Source: Oehlia diaphana | Taxonomy: Eukaryota > Glomeromycota > Glomeromycetes > Glomerales > Glomeraceae | Length of the DNA: 64,000 nt | Reading direction: 5' to 3' | Assembly: GCA_003833135.1 (NCBI GenBank) | Contig: QZLH01000568.1 | Span: 3,788 to 67,787 of the forward strand | Shown: positions 58,069 through 64,000 of the stretch, one piece after another | Numbering within the stretch: position 1 is the stretch's first letter | Layout of the letters: the number at the start of each line of letters is the position of its first letter | Position numbers and translations under genes: made by a program | Notes under the pieces: generated by a model | The model's database searches: none | What the model was told of the DNA's origin: nothing | What the model saw: only the letters and a program-made list of their open reading frames with translations

Positions 58069-59499
58069 TTCAAAAAGATAAGATGGTTTCGTTCAAAAAA
58101 AAAAAAAAAGAAAAAGAAAAATTTTTTTTTTAATAAAAAAAAAAAACCTTTTTGTTATGTAGAAATAATAAATACGGTTTAAGTAAAAAAAACAATGAAA
58201 ATAGGTTTCCTAAATATTTGAATTGAGTTACAATAAAGGTTAGGTTATTCACTAAATTTGAAATATTTGTAATATTTTGAATATTTTGTGCAATGAAAAG
58301 GAACAGCCCGAGGTGATAATAAGGAGATATCACATATACAAAAGATGAGTACCCAATTAAAGTTTCCTTTGTATCAAAAAGGCAACTCTTACAATTAGGG
58401 AGATATCTTCGAATTCAGGGGTCGCATGTTAATATTGATTGTGAAACGGTGATTCACTGACAATATATTGTACGATTGATTACGTTTTGGAATCATAATA
58501 CCTTTTGAAATCTTGATTATACTATTCATATACACACATGTATTACATTAACATAATTATTTCTCAAAAAAAATGGGTGAAGAAATAAGAATTCATAGAA
58601 AATTTATTTAACGTTAAAGATTTTTTAAAAGAGATTTATATTAAAATAATTAAATGAAAATAATTTAAATGAATGGATAAAAGATTATTATTTATCGATA
58701 ATGATTCAGAAATTTTCATTTTTGAATTATTAAGAAAATAAATCTTGATTTAATAGTTAATAGGATAAAGCTTTATTAATCATTAATAATAAACGTGAAG
58801 AAAAATATAATTTGAATTTGAATAATGATAAGAATTTGATTTCGATTTTGAATCAATTAAATCATTTTTAAAAATATTTTGATTATGAATTAAAAATTTT
58901 AATATTATTATTGGAAAATAGTTATTATCATTATTTTATTGTAAAGATATTATTTTATATAAAAGGAGAAACGATAAAATCAATTATCATGAATATAAGA
59001 ACGAAAATCAATCGATCGAACCAACGAAGAAATTCGAAAATTCGAAAAATTCGAAAAATAATTTTGAAAAAAAAATTTAAATAATTTGATATCAAAAATA
59101 ATTTTATCAAGAATATTAAAAAATGTTTTGAATATTTATGGTGAAGGAGTTAGTATGAAAATGAAAGAATGTGTGAAAGTTAAAGAGAATTATGGAGAAA
59201 AATATTAAGATTTTAGATTATCAAAAAGATTTGGAAAATTTATTGAAACGTGTCGAGAAAGGTAGGGACTTTGTTATCAGAATGTTAATGATGAGATTGT
59301 TTTTAAATATTACTTGATTTCAGGTGAATTATTTGTCGCACCAGGTGGCAGACGGTGGTGACAACGTAAATGAAAAATGCCGAATTATGATATTTTACTC
59401 AATGCCTCGTCATCTATCGTGCCTAAGAGTGCGAAACTACCACCATTTGTCTCGTTTCAGTAAGACGATTCTAACGAGCTGTGTTTCATCTTTTTTACA
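58069..59499. other. Intergenic, very AT-rich
   Basis: No gene recognised. A 70-codon frame at 59324-59536 starts with GTG and is not called. Confidence 0.4.
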
Positions 59500-60010
59500 A
59501 TCATTGGATCACGATGCACAATTAAAGATGTTATGATGGTGTGACGATTGAAAATGAAGACGAAGCGTTTAAGATGGTTTATAGAATCCGAATGTCTCTC
59601 CACACAAAATGAAAATGAGATAGAAAATGAATTTAGATCATCTTTAATATCAGCTAATAATGGATACGTTACGAGTCAGTATTTGTTATACAAATAGAAT
59701 AGGAATAAATGAAGATGGTAAGAAAGCATTTGAATTGTTTATAAAATCAGCTATTGGAGGATATTCCAAAGGATAATGTGTTGTAAGATTTTGTTATTCA
59801 AATGGAATAGGAATGCAACAAGATTATGAGAAAGCATTTGAATGGTATTTAAAATCGGCCAAAAATGGGGATGCGATGGCGCACAATAACTTAAGAGATT
59901 GTTATTATTTATTTTGGAATCGGAGCTAAAGTAAATATTGAAGAGGCAATTATGTGTTATATAGTAGCATCAGATAATGGAATAGATAAAGCGAAGGTTC
60001 GGTTTGCCGA
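59500..60010 (+). pseudogene. Sel1-like repeat relic
   Basis: At least three Sel1-type units can be read with frameshifts and stops: KKAFELFIKSAIGG, then NGIGMQQDYEKAFEWYLKSA and KNGDAMAHNNL, then a YFGIGAKVNIEEAI-like unit with VASDNG. An earlier degenerate unit may start near 59530. Sel1 proteins are numerous in mycorrhizal fungi; this copy is broken. Confidence 0.8.
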
Positions 60011-60170
60011 ACTAGATTAATGCGTACGCATTTACCAGCTAATACAGAAATTTGATACGACCATAATTTTTTTTTTTTTAATAAATCTTTATTAATTTCG
60101 TAATTTCGTAATTTCGTAGATATAAAAGTTGAATTAATAATTTCGTTGATATAATTTCGTTGATACAATT

Positions 60171-60798
60171 TTGTACAAAAAAAAAAAAAAAATAAATAAA
60201 ATAAAAATTTCTTCNNNNNNNNNNNNNNNNNNNNNNNNNNNNNNNNNNNNNNNNNNNNNNNNNNNNNNNNNNNNNNNNNNNNNNNNNNNNNNNNNNNNNN
60301 NNNNNNNNNNNNNNNNNNNNNNNNNNNNNNNNNNNNNNNNNNNNNNNNNNNNNNNNNNNNNNNNNNNNNNNNNNNNNNNNNNNNNNNNNNNNNNNNNNNN
60401 NNNNNNNNNNNNNNNNNNNNNNNNNNNNNNNNNNNNNNNNNNNNNNNNNNNNNNNNNNNNNNNNNNNNNNNNNNNNNNNNNNNNNNNNNNNNNNNNNNNN
60501 NNNNNNNNNNNNNNNNNNNNNNNNNNNNNNNNNNNNNNNNNNNNNNNNNNNNNNNNNNNNNNNNNNNNNNNNNNNNNNNNNNNNNNNNNNNNNNNNNNNN
60601 NNNNNNNNNNNNNNNNNNNNNNNNNNNNNNNNNNNNNNNNNNNNNNNNNNNNNNNNNNNNNNNNNNNNNNNNNNNNNNNNNNNNNNNNNNNNNNNNNNNN
60701 NNNNNNNNNNNNNNNNNNNNNNNNNNNNNNNNNNNNNATTTCTTTTATAAAATTTTGTACAAAAAAAAAAAAAAAATAAATAAAATAAAAATTTCTTC
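60171..60798. other. Assembly gap (60215-60737) flanked by the same sequence
   Basis: TTTTGTACAAAA followed by an A tract, then ATAAATAAAATAAAAATTTC, occurs directly left of the 523 N (60170-60214) and again right of it (60754-60798). This may be a failed overlap join or a local tandem repeat. Confidence 0.8.
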
Positions 60799-60935
60799 CT
60801 ATCCTATCGGCCCTATCTTACCCTATCGGCCTATCCTAAAAATCTCCTATTCTATCCTACTCTATCGGTCTTACCCTACCCTATCAGCCTATGAATCCTA
60901 CCCTATCGACCTATGATCCTAAAAATCTCCTTTCT
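60799..60935. repeat. CCTATCGG-type minisatellite
   Basis: Variable units around CCCTATCGGCCTAT, interspersed with CCTAAAAATCTCC, lie just downstream of the F-box gene, probably within or next to its 3' untranslated region. Confidence 0.7.
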
Positions 60936-60975
60936 TATCACATATACACCACCGCCTATCGCATCCTACCTACCA

Positions 60976-62868
60976 CTAAATATAATTCGTATCTATACGA
61001 ATATCATTATATTTTTCAACTTTAACAGAAGATCCACATTCTCTAATTCTATCTTCTAAACCCTTATAACAAATTTCATCATCAATTGAATTAATACTAC
61101 CTTTTTCATAAGCTATATATTTTAAATTATCATTATTTTTAATAAAATCTTGTAAAACATTTAAAATAGGATCAACATCATTATTTCTTGTTCTTAATAA
61201 AATTTTTTCAAATTTTACATGATTTGAATTTTGAAAAAAATGATTTAAATCATTAGAATCTATAAGTATAAAAGAAAGGTTTAAATATTTTAAATCTAAA
61301 GGTAATTCTTTTCCTAAAGTTTTTAATATTTTAGAACTAATTTTTAAAGATCTTTGATAATTATCATTAAATTCATTATCATACCAATTAACGAATTTAA
61401 CATTAATAGAAAGATATTTAAGAGTATTATTTAAAAAAGAAATTAATTGTAATAAATGATTTATATTACTATAAGAAATATCAGTTAAATAAAGGAATTT
61501 TATATTAGAACAATAATTTAATAAAATTTCTAATAATTTTTTTGAATGATTTTTATGAAAACTTATAAATAAATTTTCTAAAAAATTACCAATTTTTTTA
61601 AATAAAGGATCAAAAAATGTATTATCAAAATCATCATTATCAATTTCACAACCCATAATTGCTAAAGTTTTAATTTTTAAAGGAAAAGGATTTTCTATTA
61701 AAGGTTTAATAAGATTATATCTTAAACCTTTACAACTAATAAATTGTATTGAATCAAGATTATTAAGATTTTTAATTCCATCAAATTGAATTGTATTATT
61801 AAAATGACATTTTCTAAATTTAATTGATGTTAAAGTATTTGAAGAATTATTATTAAAAGATAATAAAGGATAAATTGAACTTGATAAATCATCCGAACAA
61901 ATTAAAGAAGAAAGTTGTTTTTGTATATTAATAATTGTAGCGATATCATTTGCGAATGGTGGATGATTATTTAAAGAAAATTCCAAATTAATATTTTTAA
62001 TGGTATTACAATATGATGATAAAGTGAATAATAAAGGTCTAATCTTTGATTGATAATTTTGAATTAATGATTCAATATGTAAAGTACTTCTAAATCCAAA
62101 TGTAAAATTTTTAATATCAGAAATAAATTGTGGATTATTTAAGAATAATTTATAAATATCATTAAATATTGCACTATCTAAATTATCAATATTAAGATGA
62201 AATGTACTTAATGTTGCTCCACTTTCAATAAATAATTTAAATATTTCTGTATAAATCCGTCGAATTGCATTCTTAACTTTTGGCGAATCAGGTTTATTTA
62301 AATTAAATATAGCTGATAAAGCTGCATGTACTAAAGATTGTGCGCTCTCTGCTAAAGTAGAAATTGAGATGGCCAATTCCGGTGATATCGTTAACGGTCG
62401 TGGTATAATAGATTGTTGTGATGTTTGAATTGAATTATTATCAACCGTTTCATTTGTTTCATTTGTTTCGTTTGTTTCATTGATTTCATTGGTTTCATTC
62501 GCCAATGTAGTGAAATTTAAAATCCATTCTCTAATAGTCATTTCTATTTTATGAGTATCAACCGTTTTAATATAACTTGGATAATTAAATGATGATAATC
62601 TTGTATTATTAATTCTATTAATTTCAAGTTCTTCTAATACATTGTTATCGTCATGAAATGATGAAAGATAAATATCAAGAAAATGTGAATTTGTTTTATT
62701 AAGATTATTAGAAAAAGGGTTTTCCCATAATAATGGTATTGCAATACGACACCAAAATCGATTAACCAATATACATGAATGAAGTGATTTAATATCATTT
62801 CTTAAATTACGTAAAATAAAACTTGTTATTTCAGGTAAATCTCCATCTAATACTTTTGAACTTGCCAT
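60976..62868 (-). CDS. F-box / LRR-like protein (630 aa)
   Basis: The N-terminal F-box (residues ~8-50: LPEITSFILRNLRNDIKSLH, then CILVNRFWCRIAIPLLWENP) is followed by a low-complexity run of Asn-Glu-Thr repeats (~131-147) and a long series of irregular leucine-rich repeats (~210-610, e.g. ELPLDLKYLNLSFI). This layout is typical of the expanded F-box family of Rhizophagus-type fungi. F-box proteins link substrates to SKP1-CUL1 ubiquitin ligases. Single exon, intact; the ATG at 62868 is preceded on the coding strand by T-rich tracts. Substrate unknown. Confidence 0.88.
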   Translation of the reverse strand: MASSKVLDGDLPEITSFILRNLRNDIKSLHSCILVNRFWCRIAIPLLWENPFSNNLNKTNSHFLDIYLSSFHDDNNVLEELEINRINNTRLSSFNYPSYIKTVDTHKIEMTIREWILNFTTLANETNEINETNETNETNETVDNNSIQTSQQSIIPRPLTISPELAISISTLAESAQSLVHAALSAIFNLNKPDSPKVKNAIRRIYTEIFKLFIESGATLSTFHLNIDNLDSAIFNDIYKLFLNNPQFISDIKNFTFGFRSTLHIESLIQNYQSKIRPLLFTLSSYCNTIKNINLEFSLNNHPPFANDIATIINIQKQLSSLICSDDLSSSIYPLLSFNNNSSNTLTSIKFRKCHFNNTIQFDGIKNLNNLDSIQFISCKGLRYNLIKPLIENPFPLKIKTLAIMGCEIDNDDFDNTFFDPLFKKIGNFLENLFISFHKNHSKKLLEILLNYCSNIKFLYLTDISYSNINHLLQLISFLNNTLKYLSINVKFVNWYDNEFNDNYQRSLKISSKILKTLGKELPLDLKYLNLSFILIDSNDLNHFFQNSNHVKFEKILLRTRNNDVDPILNVLQDFIKNNDNLKYIAYEKGSINSIDDEICYKGLEDRIRECGSSVKVEKYNDIRIDTNYI

Positions 62869-64000
62869 GTTTTTTAAAGAAAAAAAAAATGTGGAAAAAA
62901 AAAAATGTGGAAAAAAAAAAATTTTTTTTTTTTTCTTCTAAAAAGGAAGTAAAAGGGATAAAAAGAGTTCTCTGGTGGACTTTCCTTTTTATGTGTTTTT
63001 TTATTTACACAAAATTGTATAGTAATTGTGACGATCATTTCTATTGTGAAATTTAACGCCACAGTTTATTGATTTGCAACGTTGCAACGTACAATAATAA
63101 GTATTATAAATTCCTATTTTTTTGATTTCTCGCCTAATTTAGCAATTTCTTACAAACAAATCCAACCATTCTAAACCTTTATGGTAATTACAATGTATCA
63201 CTCATATAATGTATGATCTTGATGTTCCATTTTTATAATATCATCTTATTATCAACTCTTATCAAGAATTTCTTCGCATTCTCTAAAAAATTCCAATAAT
63301 TCGTCAGATTTAATAATTATCTAAATAAATTAAATTTTTCTTAGTAAAAAAATTTCCTATCGTCTACCGATACATTCTTCGTATTCAAAATCATATTCAT
63401 CAAATGTTATTTAAGATAAAGTTGATGAAAGGCATTTATCATTAACTGTTATAAATTGTAATGTAATCTTTAAATATTCATTTTTATAAATAATTTTGAA
63501 TTATTTAAGACTAATTCATAAATATAATTAAAAATCTTTATTTTCTTTATCCTGTAAATTAACTTATTGCTTCGTGATAAATGAACATTTCATCTTTTAA
63601 GAACGTATGATTCACGTGAAAGTGTATTTTGTTGTTGGATTTCTGTTATTTCTTTGAGCTATTGTTTGGGACATATATGTAGATAAATTTACATGTAATA
63701 ATGAAGCATTATTTTGTGAAGATCCATGATGACTAGAGATCTTTGGAACGAAAATCCTTTCTTTTTTACTCACGAGTGCTCACGAGTGTTGACAATTATC
63801 GAAGATCATGTTTTAAGTCCAAAAAAAAATTATTTGTGATACTTGATTTTTGGGGTGGAGGTAATCATTATTAGGGATGGCAATGGTCGATCGGTCATCG
63901 GTCGGTCAATAATCGATTAAGTTTGGCCGACCGTTTTGACCAATTATTACTTCATCCCAATTATATTCATTATTATTTTTTTTCTTTTTTTAAAAAAAAA
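62869..64000. other. Right-end flank with the start of a GGTCGGTC-type repeat (63875-63942)
   Basis: No gene recognised. GGCAATGGTCGATCGGTCATCGG and GGCCGACCGTTTTGACC near 63875-63942 look like the end of a small inverted-repeat element similar in style to the other MITEs, but the window ends before a partner can be tested. Confidence 0.35.

Noticed and set aside
59324..59536. 70-codon + frame before the Sel1 relic
   Set aside because: Starts with GTG, and I could not align it convincingly to a Sel1 or kinase domain.
60171..60779. Long + strand frame spanning the second gap
   Set aside because: Almost entirely N; the ends are A-tract translations.

Overview
The window looks like nuclear DNA of an arbuscular mycorrhizal fungus (Glomeromycotina, Rhizophagus-like). 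The sequence is very AT-rich with many A/T homopolymers. Introns are short (about 60-150 nt) with GTAAGT-type donors and CTAAC-type branch points. The gene families (tandem BTB proteins, Sel1 repeats, F-box/LRR proteins, secreted Cys-rich proteins) and the many decayed transposons fit that group. The species call is inference; no rRNA or named marker is present. The assembly has two gaps (10455-10916 and 60215-60737).

Layout. 1-3543: decayed LINE-type retrotransposon, + strand, split by a 222-bp MITE with an 8-bp target duplication. 3990-5428: a degenerate array of about 15 candidate micro-exons, - strand. 8141-8887 and 14522-15274: two paralogous secreted Cys-rich proteins. 16787-18662: a three-exon gene with a zinc-finger-like N-terminus and a tentative PD-(D/E)XK-like domain. 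18912-19790: a 190-bp satellite. 20803-27257: a full-length ABCC (MRP/YCF1-type) transporter that I could assemble into 20 phase-consistent exons (1635 aa), including exons of only 23, 26, 27 and 28 nt.

28696-58068: a cluster of BTB-SPRY genes (eight apparently intact plus at least four relics), mostly on the - strand. It is interrupted by a 3.3-kb hAT transposon relic (35461-38799), a four-exon YdcZ/DUF606-type membrane protein (39214-39881) and a tRNA-Asp(GTC) with a 12-nt intron (52086-52169). One member (53520-55296) has lost its ancestral ATG and gained two upstream exons that add a mitochondrial-presequence-like N-terminus. 59500-60010 is a Sel1-repeat relic and 60976-62868 an F-box/LRR-like gene.

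How it fits together. There are no operons. The BTB-SPRY and F-box proteins are both plausible substrate-recognition parts of ubiquitin ligases (CUL3 and SCF types). The Cys-rich pair and possibly the micro-exon locus belong to the secretome. Most of the rest is transposon-derived. Strongest leads for something new: the presequence-BTB-SPRY fusion, the micro-exon array, and a palindromic element kept upstream of several BTB-SPRY copies and relics.
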